Notes: generated from the letters alone by a model not told the origin. Shown: positions 25,421 to 35,490, counted from the first letter of the stretch. The stretch: 64,000 nt of DNA from SAR202 cluster bacterium bin127 (GCA_002239045.1 MPNN01000001.1:248001-312000), one strand, 5' to 3'. Program-made: numbers and translations.

Positions 25421-26773
25421 GTGCGTTACACTCCATTCGAAAAGGGGTTAAACGAGATTGAACCTCAAGACCTTGCGATTTTACAGGAGGTTCACGAAGG
25501 TTGGTATGTTGAATATAAATCCGAAGTTATAGCACCAAGAGCTTTGGCGAAAAGTTTGTCGTCGTTCGCTAATCAGTACGGTGGGTGGTTGATTATCGGG
25601 ATTGTCAGTGATCCCAATACTAATGTGGCAATGAATTTCCCTGGTATCCCTCTGACCGAGGTACCGGTCGGACTGGAATCGTTAAAGAATGCCACGAAAG
25701 ATCTTCTACGTCCAGAGGTTTTTTATCAGACACGTGAATTCGAAGGGCCAATCAAAGAGATCGGATTGCCGGCTGGACAGGTAATCGTGGTTGTTTCGAT
25801 CCCTCAAGGGCCGGATACACCTTACGTTCATAACGATGGTCGCATCTATCTCAGGATCGCGGATTCGTCCGAACCGAGACCCTTATCGGACAGATCCACG
25901 TTTGACCTCTTGGCGGAGAGAGGCGAAACGTCTCGTGAAAGTTTAACGGATCGCGTAACGAGGGAACCTATAGTGTCGAAGGCTGAGGACAAAGTGCCTT
26001 ACGTCCATCTAACCATTTGTTCCGATCCATATAGATTGCTTGACCACAAGTACACCGGAACATTCGATGATTTCAGCGCACTGATGAGTGAACCGAATTT
26101 TCCTTTCGACAATGTATTTACAATGTCTGATGGTTTTGTGGCTAGGCAAACAGCGGGCAACAATGCTTATATGCGTGGACTTACGTGGGAATTTTCAAGG
26201 GATTGCGATTCGTTTATTACGATTCCATTGATAACTTTAACGTCAGATGACAACGTAACGGCATGGAACATCTACGAACATGGTATATCGTTTAAATCTA
26301 AATTCCTAGAATTCGATCTGACTTCTTCGCGCATCTTGGATTTAAATTATCTTTTGGATGCATTTATGGTAATTTTCCATCGTCATTTGAAATTGACATA
26401 CGCCTCGAGTGTCAATGGACCGTTTTATATTAAAGCGTTCGTCAACAATGTTTGGCGGAGTGTACCTTTCGTCGATTTAAAAGGATTTTCGGACCATATT
26501 TCAAAATGGGGGCTACCGATTGTTCAAGATGACGACATATTGGCACCACCAGGAACGACACTGGACACTTTCATTGTACTGCCTGAATTAGAAACGTCTC
26601 CGTACGATTTGAAACCACACCAGATCCCTGCGACCTATCGAACGATCATCCTAATTCTACAGGCCTTGGGCATACCAACTGAGGCGCTGCGAGATTCGGC
26701 CGATGAACTGGCGTTTCTCGGTAAACGTCGACAAGAGGTGCAACGGGCACAAAGAACGGCCGATAGGCGTTAG
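25421..26773 (+). CDS. AlbA_2/Schlafen-type DNA-binding domain protein
   Basis: A 450-residue protein. Residues about 20-160 match the Schlafen AlbA_2 domain: GWYVEYKSEV, ALAKSLSSFANQYGGWLIIGI and IYLRIADSSEPRPL. The C-terminal 280 residues do not match a family I recognise and lack the ATPase seen in many relatives. GTG 25421 has AGAGGA 7 bases upstream. The codon and base use is visibly more AT-rich than the flanks, suggesting transfer. It follows a methyltransferase-nuclease gene, so a defence role is plausible but unproven. Confidence 0.75.
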   Translation: MRYTPFEKGLNEIEPQDLAILQEVHEGWYVEYKSEVIAPRALAKSLSSFANQYGGWLIIGIVSDPNTNVAMNFPGIPLTEVPVGLESLKNATKDLLRPEVFYQTREFEGPIKEIGLPAGQVIVVVSIPQGPDTPYVHNDGRIYLRIADSSEPRPLSDRSTFDLLAERGETSRESLTDRVTREPIVSKAEDKVPYVHLTICSDPYRLLDHKYTGTFDDFSALMSEPNFPFDNVFTMSDGFVARQTAGNNAYMRGLTWEFSRDCDSFITIPLITLTSDDNVTAWNIYEHGISFKSKFLEFDLTSSRILDLNYLLDAFMVIFHRHLKLTYASSVNGPFYIKAFVNNVWRSVPFVDLKGFSDHISKWGLPIVQDDDILAPPGTTLDTFIVLPELETSPYDLKPHQIPATYRTIILILQALGIPTEALRDSADELAFLGKRRQEVQRAQRTADRR

Positions 26774-26786
26774 GATTGGTTCTAGG

Positions 26787-27218
26787 ATGACGATTGATCT
26801 GTTCTGGCAGTCCTTTTGGGAATGGGTTAAGGATTATCAAACCGTTGTTGTATTCAGCGTCGGTGCGTTTGTCTGGTTTGTTAAATCACTCGTCGCTCAC
26901 AGGCTCATCCCATGGCTCCGATGCAAGCTGGGCCTTCATAGGTATGAACCATGGGACATGAAAGACTTGGATCGTCAACGGGAAGAGTTCGCAAAATCAG
27001 AACTAGACGATGCCAAGACGCGCCGTAGCGGCGTGATGACATTTAGGATCTCGCGATATTGCAATGATTGCGGCATGAAAGCGCCCGAGGAGATTTACGA
27101 TAAATTCCGCTACACCGAAGAACCGCAGGAAAAGTCGGACTACGGACCAGGAGTTCTTCCCGTAGACCATATTTCGGAAACATCTTCAGAGCGATTCAAA
27201 CAAAGAACTCCTCCTTAG
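26787..27218 (+). CDS. Small membrane protein with CxxC, unknown
   Basis: A 143-residue protein. A hydrophobic helix at about residues 18-40 (TVVVFSVGAFVWFVKSLV) is followed by a soluble charged domain with YCNDCG near 94-99. ATG 26787 was chosen because the segment before it is unrelated sequence read through from the upstream gene. It lies 13 bases after the AlbA_2 gene and is probably co-expressed. I do not recognise the family. Confidence 0.6.
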   Translation: MTIDLFWQSFWEWVKDYQTVVVFSVGAFVWFVKSLVAHRLIPWLRCKLGLHRYEPWDMKDLDRQREEFAKSELDDAKTRRSGVMTFRISRYCNDCGMKAPEEIYDKFRYTEEPQEKSDYGPGVLPVDHISETSSERFKQRTPP

Positions 27219-27500
27219 ATGTGGAGCAGAAAAGATTGTGATTAGCGTTAATGATGTTGGGGTAATCGTGTAGGGCTGGTGTGTGCCCCCTTGTCCTTCG
27301 GACGTTTCCCCGCGAGAGGGGCAACTCTCCTGCCCGCACCCCTCTGGATACCCGGCTGCGCGGGGGTGGCGGGTGGGATGTGGATCTTGTGGGATGTAAA
27401 TCGGAGTTAATGGTGGTGTTGCATCTTGATTTTTGGGGGCGCGCGGTTGCGTGCTCCTGAAAGTTGAGAAACGAATTGGTATCAGGAGACCCGAAACCCG
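27219..27500. other. Spacer upstream of pstS with a degraded REP-like block
   Basis: At about 27296-27375 there is G/C-rich sequence containing CACCCCTCTGGATACCCGGC and a GGGGGTGGCGGG arm, reminiscent of the REP-core elements elsewhere here but too diverged to define ends. The pstS promoter must lie between about 27380 and 27490. I do not see a clear Pho box or consensus -10/-35. Confidence 0.4.
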
Positions 27501-30488
27501 ATGCAATATCAATTTACTAGGCACCTGGCGAGCGCTAAGGGCTTGCTTATCATCGGCATGTTGTTGGCGATAGTGATGATCGCTTGCAGCAGCGATGACC
27601 AAACGCCACAACAGCCTGCGACGGCGGGGCCTGCGGCTACGGCGCAACCTGCGTCCCAAGCCGAAAAGGCTGCTACAGCCCGACCGTCGGACCCGGCGGC
27701 AAAAGCTGCTACGGCGGAAAAAGGCGCGGCCCCAGTTGCTGGCGCGACGGCGTCGCCTGGCGAAGCACCGGCACCTGCCGCAACTGCACGTCCGGCGGTA
27801 AAAGGCGAGGCCGCACAAGCTGCACCGCTCTCTGGGGAGATCGTCATCGACGGATCCTCGACGGTGTACCCCGTGACGGTGGCTGCTGCGGAAGACTTCC
27901 GGAAGGAACACCCGCAAGTCCAGATCCCGGTCGGCATATCCGGCACGGGCGGTGGCTTCAAGAAGTTCACGGCTGGCGAGACGGCGATCTCCGATGCCTC
28001 GCGACCGATCAAAGACTCTGAGCGTGAATTAGCTGCCGAGAATGGCATCACCTTCATCGAGTTGACGGTTGCTTACGACGGACTTTCGGTTTTGGTGAAC
28101 CCGGACAACGACTGGGCGACCTGCTTGACCACCGAACAGCTCAACACGATCTGGAAACCGGACAGCGAGGTCTCGAACTGGAACCAGGTCGACCCGAGCT
28201 TCCCGGACCTCGACATCGTGCTCTACGGACCAGACGCCGACTCTGGCACGTTCGACTACTTCACGGAAGAGATCAACGGCGACACCGGCGTAATTCGCGA
28301 CGACTTCTTCCCGGCGGTTGACGATAACGTGCTGGTTCAGGGCATCGCAGGTGACCGCGGCGCGCTGGGCTACTTCGGTTACGCCTACTACGTTGCGAAC
28401 ACCGACAAGCTGAAGCTTGTGGGCGTCGACCCCGGTGATGGTTGTGTAGAGCCCAGTGAAGAGACGATCAACAACGGTTCATACACGCCTCTCAGCCGTC
28501 CGCTTTACATCTATGTCAACATCCCATCACTCAGCCGCCCCGAAGTCAAAGCGTTCATAGATTACTACCTTGCGAATGCCGCTGACCTCGCCGCGAGCGT
28601 TGGTTACGTGGGTCTACCTCAACCGCTGTACGACCAGATGGAAGCCAAGGTTGCGAACCCGACTCCAGATGTCAAGCTCGTCGTGCCCGAAGCTCCGCAG
28701 ACATCGATCACGCTTGAGGGCGAGATCGTTATCGACGGTTCATCGACGGTGTACCCCGTGACGGTTGCAGCCGCTGAGGATTTCCGCAAGGATTACCCAG
28801 CAGTGCAGATACCGGTGGGCATCTCCGGCACCGGTGGTGGCTTTAAGAAGTTCGCTGCTGGCGAGACGGCCATCTCCGATGCCTCACGACCGATCAAAGA
28901 CTCCGAGCGCGAATTAGCTGCCGCCAACGGTGTCGAATTCATCGAACTGACGGTCGCGTACGACGGACTCTCCGTGTTGGTGAACCCAGATAACGACTGG
29001 TCAACATGTTTGACGACGGACGAGCTGCACGAGATCTGGAAGCCTGACAGTACGATCTCGAACTGGAATCAGGTCCGCTCTGACTTCCCGGACCAAGAGC
29101 TCGTTCTCTACGGTCCGGACGCCGACTCTGGCACTTTCGACTACTTCACGGAAGAGATCAACGGCGACACGGGCATTATCCGTGACGACTTCTTCCCGGC
29201 GGTTGACGACAACGTGCTGGTGCAGGGCATCGCGGGCGACAAGGGCGCGCTTGGATACTTCGGGTACGCCTACTACGTTGCAAACTCCGACAAACTCGAA
29301 CTCGTGGACGTCGATTCCGGCGAAGGCTGTATCGAGCCTAGTGAAGAGACGATCAATAATGGCGACTACTCGCCGCTCAGTCGTCCCCTCTTCATCTACG
29401 TGAACATCGAGTCGCTGCAACGAGAAGAGGTCAAGGCATTTGTCGATTTCTACCTCCGCAACGCTGCTGATCTGGCCGCCAGCGTTGGTTACGTAGGACT
29501 GCCTCAGCCGCTTTACGACGCCGGTCTGGTGCTACTGAACAACCCGGTCCCGGACATCAAGGCGATGGTAGACGATGCCGAGACTGCGATGATGGTCCCA
29601 GAGCCGTTCGTGCCTTCTGGCCCACTCTCTGGCGAGATCGTGATCGATGGTTCGTCCACGGTCTACCCGGTCTCAGTCGCCGCGGCTGAAGACTTTCGCA
29701 AGGAGTACCCGCAAGTCCAGATCCCGGTCGGCATCTCCGGCACGGGTGGCGGCTTCAAGAAGTTCACCGTTGGCGAAACGGTCATCTCCGACGCCTCGCG
29801 TCCGATCAAAGACTCCGAGCGTGAAGTGGCTGTCGAGAATGGCATCGACTTCATCGAACTCACGGTCGCCTTCGACGGTCTCTCGGTGCTCGTGAATCCG
29901 GACAACGACTGGGCGACCTGCTTGACGACCGAACAGCTCAACTCGATCTGGAAACCGGACAGCGAGATCACGAAATGGAATCAGGTTGACCCGAGCTACC
30001 CGGACCTTGACATTGTTCTCTACGGACCAGACGCCGACTCTGGCACTTTCGACTACTTCACGGAAGAGATCAACGGCGACACTGGTGTGATCCGCGACGA
30101 CTTCTTCCCGGCGGTCGACGACAACGTGTTGGTGCAGGGGATCGCGGGCGACCGCGGCGCCCTCGGCTACTTCGGCTACGCCTACTACGTTGCGAACACC
30201 GACAAGCTCAGGCTCGTCGGTGTCGACGGTGGTGCAGGCTGCATCGAACCGAACGAGACGACGATCAACGACGGTTCTTACTCGCCTTTGAGCCGTCCAC
30301 TCTTCATCTACGTGAGTGTGGCTGCGCTTGAGCGTGAAGAAGTCCGAGCGTTCATCGACTTCTACCTCCGCAACGCTGCTGACCTCGCGGCGAGCGTGGG
30401 TTACGTGGGTCTGCCTCAGCAGATGTATGACGAAGCATTGGCGCTAGTGGAGAGTGCCGCCACCAACGGAAGCGCAGTTCAACGGTAA
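27501..30488 (+). CDS. pstS: Phosphate-binding lipoprotein with three tandem PstS domains
   Basis: A 995-residue lipoprotein. The signal peptide ends in lipobox IVMIAC (Cys29), followed by an Ala/Thr/Pro linker to about 110. Three PstS-type substrate-binding domains follow at about 112-393, 406-692 and 711-985. Each begins [14 protein letters not shown] and includes the phosphate-loop motifs [19 protein letters not shown] and [12 protein letters not shown], then [14 protein letters not shown] and [10 protein letters not shown]. PstS normally has one such domain. The three are highly similar at DNA level. CAGGAG lies 12 bases before the ATG. pstC and pstA follow, so it feeds the phosphate ABC transporter. 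Confidence 0.95.
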   Translation: MQYQFTRHLASAKGLLIIGMLLAIVMIACSSDDQTPQQPATAGPAATAQPASQAEKAATARPSDPAAKAATAEKGAAPVAGATASPGEAPAPAATARPAVKGEAAQAAPLSGEIVIDGSSTVYPVTVAAAEDFRKEHPQVQIPVGISGTGGGFKKFTAGETAISDASRPIKDSERELAAENGITFIELTVAYDGLSVLVNPDNDWATCLTTEQLNTIWKPDSEVSNWNQVDPSFPDLDIVLYGPDADSGTFDYFTEEINGDTGVIRDDFFPAVDDNVLVQGIAGDRGALGYFGYAYYVANTDKLKLVGVDPGDGCVEPSEETINNGSYTPLSRPLYIYVNIPSLSRPEVKAFIDYYLANAADLAASVGYVGLPQPLYDQMEAKVANPTPDVKLVVPEAPQTSITLEGEIVIDGSSTVYPVTVAAAEDFRKDYPAVQIPVGISGTGGGFKKFAAGETAISDASRPIKDSERELAAANGVEFIELTVAYDGLSVLVNPDNDWSTCLTTDELHEIWKPDSTISNWNQVRSDFPDQELVLYGPDADSGTFDYFTEEINGDTGIIRDDFFPAVDDNVLVQGIAGDKGALGYFGYAYYVANSDKLELVDVDSGEGCIEPSEETINNGDYSPLSRPLFIYVNIESLQREEVKAFVDFYLRNAADLAASVGYVGLPQPLYDAGLVLLNNPVPDIKAMVDDAETAMMVPEPFVPSGPLSGEIVIDGSSTVYPVSVAAAEDFRKEYPQVQIPVGISGTGGGFKKFTVGETVISDASRPIKDSEREVAVENGIDFIELTVAFDGLSVLVNPDNDWATCLTTEQLNSIWKPDSEITKWNQVDPSYPDLDIVLYGPDADSGTFDYFTEEINGDTGVIRDDFFPAVDDNVLVQGIAGDRGALGYFGYAYYVANTDKLRLVGVDGGAGCIEPNETTINDGSYSPLSRPLFIYVSVAALEREEVRAFIDFYLRNAADLAASVGYVGLPQQMYDEALALVESAATNGSAVQR

Positions 30489-30495
30489 ATGGACT

Positions 30496-30529
30496 CGACG
30501 GGGTGGCCCATTCGATTGCCACCCCGTCG
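30496..30529 (+). terminator. Stem-loop between pstS and pstC
   Basis: CGACGGGGTGGC (30496-30507) pairs perfectly with GCCACCCCGTCG (30518-30529), a 12-bp stem with a 10-base loop. No proper T-run follows. It may be a leaky terminator or 3'-end stabiliser that keeps the binding protein more abundant than the permease. Confidence 0.65.
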
Positions 30530-30656
30530 GTTAGCTACTACAATTTGAAATGTTTTCTATTAGCGCCATCGATACCCTCCGCCAAACGGGATTTCTTCGC
30601 GAACGGACGGTTTTCGACCCTGGATCGAAAAATCAAACGTTGTCGGAAGGCGAACG

Positions 30657-31760
30657 ATGGCGGTAGAACGAGGAGCTTTCCGAGTCGGCCATGACCAAGT
30701 GTCGACGGATCCACTAGACGGCGTGCAAGAGCGTTCTAATACTTTGTCATTGAGAAGAGACGACAGCCGATTGGCAAGTCATCGGTCGCGCCGGCATTTC
30801 GAGGAGTCGGCGGTGCTCTGGGTTTTACGAGCCGCCGCGTTGGTTTCCGTACTGGCGACGATCGGCATCGTCACGGTGCTTGTTTCTCAAAGCATCGGCT
30901 TCTTCCAAGAAGAGATTTGCGTCCTCAACGAGGGCGAGCCGATCAAGCCGTGCGAACCTGGCGTCAACGGTACCTTGACGCACGTAGGCATTGTTGATTT
31001 CCTAACCGGCACTAAATGGTCGCCGTTGTTCAAACCGTACCGAGAAGTGGGGCAATCTTTCGGCGTTCTTCCTCTTGTGGCCGGGACTTTCCTAGTCGCC
31101 GCGGTTGCGGGAGTCGTTTCTTTGACCTTGGGTATAGGGGCGGCAATATTCCTCTCCGAATATGCGCCGGAAAACGTCAGGAGGGTCATCAAACCGATAC
31201 TGGAGGTGCTCGCCGGCATACCGACGGTGGTGTACGGCTACTTCGCATTGCTGACACTCGGTCCGGCTTTGCGCCTGGTCATTGGCGAAGACAATTTAGG
31301 AACGTTCAGCGCTTTAAGCGCCGGACTAGTGATGGGCATCATGATCATGCCGATGGTCACGACGCTCAGCGAGGACGCAATGATCTCGGTGCCTCGCTCG
31401 CTCCGCGACGCGGCATTCGCACTCGGTGCTACACGCTTTGAGGTTGCGACTAAGGTTGTTGTTCCGGCGGCGCTGTCGGGTATCGTGTCCTCGTTCATTC
31501 TCGCGGTGTCGAGGGCGGTTGGCGAGACGATGATCGTCTATCTCGCGGCTGGTGGTCGCCCGAACCTGACCTTCAACCCGCTCGAAGCGGTCCAAGCGAT
31601 GACTGCATTTATCGTGAACGTTGCGCTGGGTGACACGCCGCACGGTGAGATCGAGTACTACACGATCTTCGTGGTCGGCCTATTGCTCTTTCTCATCACG
31701 CTGGTGATGAACATTTTGGGACGCTGGGTGGTGCAGCGCTTCCGCCAGGAGTACGAGTAA
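30657..31760 (+). CDS. pstC: Phosphate ABC transporter permease PstC
   Basis: A 367-residue membrane permease. After a charged N-terminal extension of about 55 residues come six membrane helices. The binding-protein-dependent permease motif lies near residues 245-275 (SLRDAAFALGATRFEVATKV, the EAA-like loop). GIPTVVYGYFALL and AVGETMIVYLA are characteristic of PstC. GGAAGG lies 7 bases before ATG 30657. The loop with two cysteines between the first two helices (EEICVLNEGEPIKPC) is an added extracytoplasmic element. It pairs with PstA. Confidence 0.93.
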   Translation: MAVERGAFRVGHDQVSTDPLDGVQERSNTLSLRRDDSRLASHRSRRHFEESAVLWVLRAAALVSVLATIGIVTVLVSQSIGFFQEEICVLNEGEPIKPCEPGVNGTLTHVGIVDFLTGTKWSPLFKPYREVGQSFGVLPLVAGTFLVAAVAGVVSLTLGIGAAIFLSEYAPENVRRVIKPILEVLAGIPTVVYGYFALLTLGPALRLVIGEDNLGTFSALSAGLVMGIMIMPMVTTLSEDAMISVPRSLRDAAFALGATRFEVATKVVVPAALSGIVSSFILAVSRAVGETMIVYLAAGGRPNLTFNPLEAVQAMTAFIVNVALGDTPHGEIEYYTIFVVGLLLFLITLVMNILGRWVVQRFRQEYE

Positions 31761-31809
31761 ACGAACGGAAGCGACTACTTCACATTCCAACCGACGACAG
31801 GTAAAACGA

Positions 31810-32691
31810 ATGGCCCTTCAATCTCAAAGCAGCGCTCGCAAGACATATCGACTGGCGCGAGACAACGTATTTGCCGCACTTTTCGCAAGTTCGGTGGTTG
31901 CGGGCGTGCTAGTGCTCGCCTGGCTGCTGTTCGAGGTGTTCATCGACAGCTTCGGCTGGCTCGATTGGCAGTTTTTGAGTAGCTACTCGTCGCGACACCC
32001 AGATCAAGCCGGAGTGCTGGCGCCGATCGCTGGAACCTTCTGGGTAATCATTCTCACCGCCGTTATGACCGTGCCGGTTGGTATTGCAACAGCGATCTAT
32101 CTTGAAGAGTTCGCGCCCGCGAACCGCGTTACACGCTTGATCCAGCTGAACATTTCGAACTTGGCCGGAGTACCTTCGGTGGTCTATGGACTGCTCGGTC
32201 TCGCCATCTTCGTCCAGTACCTTTTCGACGGACAGAGGAGCCTATTGGCAGGCGCATTGACGCTCTCGTTGCTTGTAATGCCGATCGTGATCATTGCGTC
32301 GCAGGAGGCGATCCGCGCGGTGCCGCCCAGCTACCGCGACGCGGCTTACGCGATGGGCGCTACGCGATGGCAGGTGGTGAAGATGGTGGTTTTGCCGCAG
32401 GCGATTCCGAGCATGATGTCGGGCATCATCTTGGCGATGTCGCGCGCCATCGGGGAGACGGCGCCGATTTTGGTGGTGAGTTCGCTGGTGTTCATCACTT
32501 ACGTGCCGACTACGCCGTTCGACCGCTTCACGGTGCTTCCGCTTCAGATCGTGACGTGGGTGTCGCAACCCCAAGACGACTTCCGACACATCGCAGCGGC
32601 GGCAATCGTGATTCTGTTGGTGATGCTGTTGACGATGAACGCTGCGGCGATCTACATCCGCGCCAAATTCCAGCGCCGCGCCGAATATTAA
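31810..32691 (+). CDS. pstA: Phosphate ABC transporter permease PstA
   Basis: A 293-residue permease with six helices. Conserved segments are GVPSVVYGLLGLAIF, the EAA loop SYRDAAYAMGATRWQVVKMV and AIGETAPILVVSSLVF, all typical of PstA. It starts 49 bases after pstC. No pstB ATPase or phoU follows: a hairpin and then a convergent gene end the operon here. The ATPase must be encoded elsewhere. Confidence 0.93.
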   Translation: MALQSQSSARKTYRLARDNVFAALFASSVVAGVLVLAWLLFEVFIDSFGWLDWQFLSSYSSRHPDQAGVLAPIAGTFWVIILTAVMTVPVGIATAIYLEEFAPANRVTRLIQLNISNLAGVPSVVYGLLGLAIFVQYLFDGQRSLLAGALTLSLLVMPIVIIASQEAIRAVPPSYRDAAYAMGATRWQVVKMVVLPQAIPSMMSGIILAMSRAIGETAPILVVSSLVFITYVPTTPFDRFTVLPLQIVTWVSQPQDDFRHIAAAAIVILLVMLLTMNAAAIYIRAKFQRRAEY

Positions 32692-32708
32692 GCCCTAGAT
32701 TCGGAAGT

Positions 32709-32728
32709 CCGTGATCATCCGATCACGG
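32709..32728 (+). terminator. Hairpin after pstA
   Basis: CCGTGATC-ATCC-GATCACGG is a perfect 8-bp stem with a 4-base loop placed 17 bases after the pstA stop, between convergent genes. No T-run follows on either strand. Confidence 0.5.
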
Positions 32729-32738
32729 CGCTGATATC

Positions 32739-32756
32739 GATCGCGTCGACGCGATC
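32739..32756. repeat. Perfect 18-bp palindrome
   Basis: GATCGCGTCGACGCGATC is self-complementary without a loop and overlaps the stop end of the ybaK-like gene. It could be a protein-binding site or part of a bidirectional terminator with the neighbouring hairpin. Confidence 0.6.
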
Positions 32757-33249
32757 AAAGGGTAAGGTCGTCGAACAAGGTGGCGTTGGGTATCTTCTTC
32801 AGTACCTCAGGATTAGCCTTGATCTTGGTCGATCGACTACCGCCGCCTAGGATCACGTATGGTTGCTCGAGCAGCGATGCGTCGATGTAGATCGGTATCT
32901 CGGTCGGTAGGGCGAGGCAGGTGACGCCGCCGATCATCATGCCTGTAAGCTCGGAGGTCTCTTCGGGTTTTGCGAAAGACGCGCGCTTGATACCCATCAA
33001 TTCGCAGACCTTGTGGTTTACGTCCAATCGTTTGTCGGCCCGGACGACCGAAGCCGAGTGTTTTTTCGCGCCACGTTTGCTAGCAACTACGATCGTGTTG
33101 CCCGATGTTTCGATGGGGAAGCCGTACTTTTCGCAGAAATTATGGGTGTCGGCGAAATCAGGGTCGATCTCGACGATTTCGTAATCTGCCTCGATGCTGT
33201 CGAGAAATGAGACGACTCGTTCTTCGATTTGGCGGCTTGGATCAGTCAA
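32755..33249 (-). CDS. ybaK: YbaK/EbsC family aminoacyl-tRNA deacylase
   Basis: A 164-residue protein with the tRNA-editing YbaK/ProX fold. Visible are GNTIVVASKRGAKKHSASVV with the conserved Lys, ADKRLDVNHK, RASFAKPEET and TGMMIGGVTCLALP, followed by YVILGGGSRSTKI, all in the usual order. Members hydrolyse mischarged tRNA such as Cys-tRNA(Pro). Length is typical. It is convergent with pstA and its start lies 66 bases from the divergent EVE gene. Confidence 0.88.
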   Translation of the reverse strand: MTDPSRQIEERVVSFLDSIEADYEIVEIDPDFADTHNFCEKYGFPIETSGNTIVVASKRGAKKHSASVVRADKRLDVNHKVCELMGIKRASFAKPEETSELTGMMIGGVTCLALPTEIPIYIDASLLEQPYVILGGGSRSTKIKANPEVLKKIPNATLFDDLTL

Positions 33250-33314
33250 TGCTCACCTCGGGTTGCTGCTGAGTTGAGAAACGTTATCTTTCCTAGCGTA
33301 TCATTTTGAATGAC

Positions 33315-33827
33315 ATGACATGCTGGATGATCAATACTCAACGAGAAAACTTCGAGATCACGCGCGAGCGGGATTTTGACCTTATCGGCGTTGATGCGCC
33401 CAACTCGCGCAAGGCTTCTCAAATGGCTAAAGGTGATCGTCTGGTGTTCTATATCCGAGACGATCGTAAGTTCGCAGCTACCGCAACGGTCGCTGGGAAA
33501 AGTTTCCGCGACGGGTCGCCGATTTGGAAGCACCATTCGAAACGAGAACGGTTTAACAACCGAGTAAACATCAAGCTCGACGCGTTGCCATCCGAAGACG
33601 ACTGGGTAGATGCGCGTCAGTTGGGGCCGACGTTGGAGTACGTCAGGCGCTGGCCACCGGAGATGTGGGACCTCGCGTTTTTCGGGATGGTGCACATACT
33701 CTCGAAACGAGACTTCGATCTGTTGGAAGGCGAGCTTTGCCGCTACGTGGATGATGACGAATCGATCGAAGATTTGTCTGAGGTTTCGGTGGCCACCACG
33801 GACGAATCGGACGACGCGGAAGAGTGA
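33315..33827 (+). CDS. EVE domain protein
   Basis: A 170-residue protein. The EVE fold covers about residues 1-145: CWMINTQRENFEIT, MAKGDRLVFYIRDDRKFAATATV and VNIKLDALPSEDDWVDAR. An acidic tail follows. EVE domains bind modified bases or RNA and often accompany restriction systems that target modified DNA. ATG 33315 is chosen as it starts just before the domain. It is convergent with the aldo/keto reductase gene, 8 bases away. Confidence 0.85.
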   Translation: MTCWMINTQRENFEITRERDFDLIGVDAPNSRKASQMAKGDRLVFYIRDDRKFAATATVAGKSFRDGSPIWKHHSKRERFNNRVNIKLDALPSEDDWVDARQLGPTLEYVRRWPPEMWDLAFFGMVHILSKRDFDLLEGELCRYVDDDESIEDLSEVSVATTDESDDAEE

Positions 33828-33835
33828 TCGCACCG

Positions 33836-34906
33836 CTATGCGGCGATCGGCTCGGCTTCAGTAACGCCGTCAGTCAAGACGAATCCGGTCGTTGAGACGC
33901 TGGACTTCATGCGTGCCGGCGCTTCATCAACCTCGAAGTTGGCGGCGTACAGGTGATCTAGTACAGTCATGTCGTCCGCGCTGATATCGGCGATGTCGCA
34001 TGCCCCGATGTACTCTTCCAGCATTGCTTCGGAAGTAATTGTCGGTGTGCAGGACGCCACGACCTCGGACGCCAAACAGAAACGAATCGCTAGTTGACCG
34101 ATGGTCGCGTCGTAGTTTTCGAGCAGAAAATCGATGCGACTGAGTTTGCGGATCGCAGACCGCATCCACATCAGACGCCGGTAGGAGCGATGATCAGATG
34201 AACCAAACGGCGTCTCGTCAAGGACAGTGTCTTTAGTGTGGGTGCCGTCCAGCATTCCGGATGCATGAGGTACTCGGGTGAACAAGCCGACCTCGTTTTG
34301 AATTGCCGCATCCAATATCGCGCGCGCCGGGTCTTGCTCAAGCAGCGAGTAGATGATCTGCGCTGGTACGCGGCGTTCTGAGACGGCCGCGATGCCTTCT
34401 TCCTGCCATCCCAGGTCTGGTCCAACAGCAACTGCGTAGTTGCGGATCTTGCCCGCATCTTTGAGCCGCTCAAGCCCTTCGATGGTGTCGTCGCGACGGA
34501 TCGCTTCGAGACGTGGGTTGTGCATCTGGTACAGGTCGATGCAGTCGGTATTGAGGCGCTGCAGGGAGGCGTCACATGATTTTGAGATTGCTTCGGGGGA
34601 CCAATCATGGGGACGTTCGCGATGTCCGGAACGCGGCGCGTCGAGATCGTAACCGAATTTGGTGCCGATCTCTAACTCTTTCAACTCTGAACGACTGAAC
34701 GCGTCAGCTAAGACCGTTTCGCCGTAACCATCTCCGTAGGCCGGAGCGGTGTCGAAAAATGTAATGCCGAGGTCACGCGCTTTGCGGAGCAGATCGACGC
34801 CGAAGTCTCGGTCGGTAACTCCCCACCACGTTGTCGCGACGCTCCACACACCGAAACCGACTTCAGAGAGTGCCAGATCCGTAGATTTGAGATGTCGATG
34901 CTTCAT
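33836..34906 (-). CDS. Aldo/keto reductase
   Basis: A 356-residue NADPH-dependent reductase with the complete AKR catalytic tetrad: Asp52 and Tyr57 ([14 protein letters not shown]), Lys83 (GTKFGYD) and His129 (YQMHNP). It resembles AKR families active on sugars and aldehydes, such as L-fucose or D-threo-aldose dehydrogenase-like proteins. The start overlaps the stop of the DUF1802 gene by 4 bases (ATGA), so the two are translationally coupled. Confidence 0.9.
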   Translation of the reverse strand: MKHRHLKSTDLALSEVGFGVWSVATTWWGVTDRDFGVDLLRKARDLGITFFDTAPAYGDGYGETVLADAFSRSELKELEIGTKFGYDLDAPRSGHRERPHDWSPEAISKSCDASLQRLNTDCIDLYQMHNPRLEAIRRDDTIEGLERLKDAGKIRNYAVAVGPDLGWQEEGIAAVSERRVPAQIIYSLLEQDPARAILDAAIQNEVGLFTRVPHASGMLDGTHTKDTVLDETPFGSSDHRSYRRLMWMRSAIRKLSRIDFLLENYDATIGQLAIRFCLASEVVASCTPTITSEAMLEEYIGACDIADISADDMTVLDHLYAANFEVDEAPARMKSSVSTTGFVLTDGVTEAEPIAA

Positions 34907-35490
34907 GCTGCCAGAACGGGTTTCGCAGAGCTTCCCGAAAGCAAGAGTCTAATTCTTTGCGCGCGGTCCACCCATTCTGGCTCGGGTATTGCGGGTTTGG
35001 AGCCGGCAATTTCGATCGACGGATCGATCTCAACCCAAGACTTGCAGCCTTTGTGATGCGGTTCGACAGGCATGCGGACGGGAGTGGGAAGCGTGTAGGT
35101 TTTGAGCACGATAAGGTCGGCGGCGTGGCGTGGTTTCCAAGCAATGCGTTTAGTTACGAATTCGTCCGACCAGATATGCAGTTCCGACAGCGCATCCAAA
35201 GCATCGGCATCATTGACGCTCAACACGTCGGCAACTTCAGCGAATGCTTTAAACACCACGGTCTCACGTGCAACGGAATCAGTCGAATCGACGAGATGTT
35301 GGAATTTCGGCTTGAGCAGTAAGTCAGCTTCGTGGAAGTGGGTAGAGTAGAGGAGGAAGCGACGATGTGGCAGTTCGAAGCGGCGGTTGGTTTCGCGGAT
35401 GCCGCCTTTTCGGAGCAGGAACAGTTGGTCGCCTGACGCGAGTGCGTGGATGGTTGCGGACCATTCTTTTAGTGCGATGTTTAGTTGCAT
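34903..35490 (-). CDS. DUF1802 family protein
   Basis: A 195-residue protein starting [31 protein letters not shown] and [18 protein letters not shown] are the family hallmarks. The function of DUF1802 is unknown; members are found in cyanobacteria and other bacteria. Residues 150-170 ([16 protein letters not shown]) correspond to the conserved C-terminal HxGCxSW motif. It lies between Uma2 and the aldo/keto reductase on the same strand and overlaps the latter. Confidence 0.8.
   Translation of the reverse strand: MQLNIALKEWSATIHALASGDQLFLLRKGGIRETNRRFELPHRRFLLYSTHFHEADLLLKPKFQHLVDSTDSVARETVVFKAFAEVADVLSVNDADALDALSELHIWSDEFVTKRIAWKPRHAADLIVLKTYTLPTPVRMPVEPHHKGCKSWVEIDPSIEIAGSKPAIPEPEWVDRAQRIRLLLSGSSAKPVLAA

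Noticed and set aside
27509..29971. Several antisense open frames inside pstS
   Set aside because: High G+C at third positions of the three similar domains opens antisense frames in each copy; their products are Ala/Ser-rich and match nothing.
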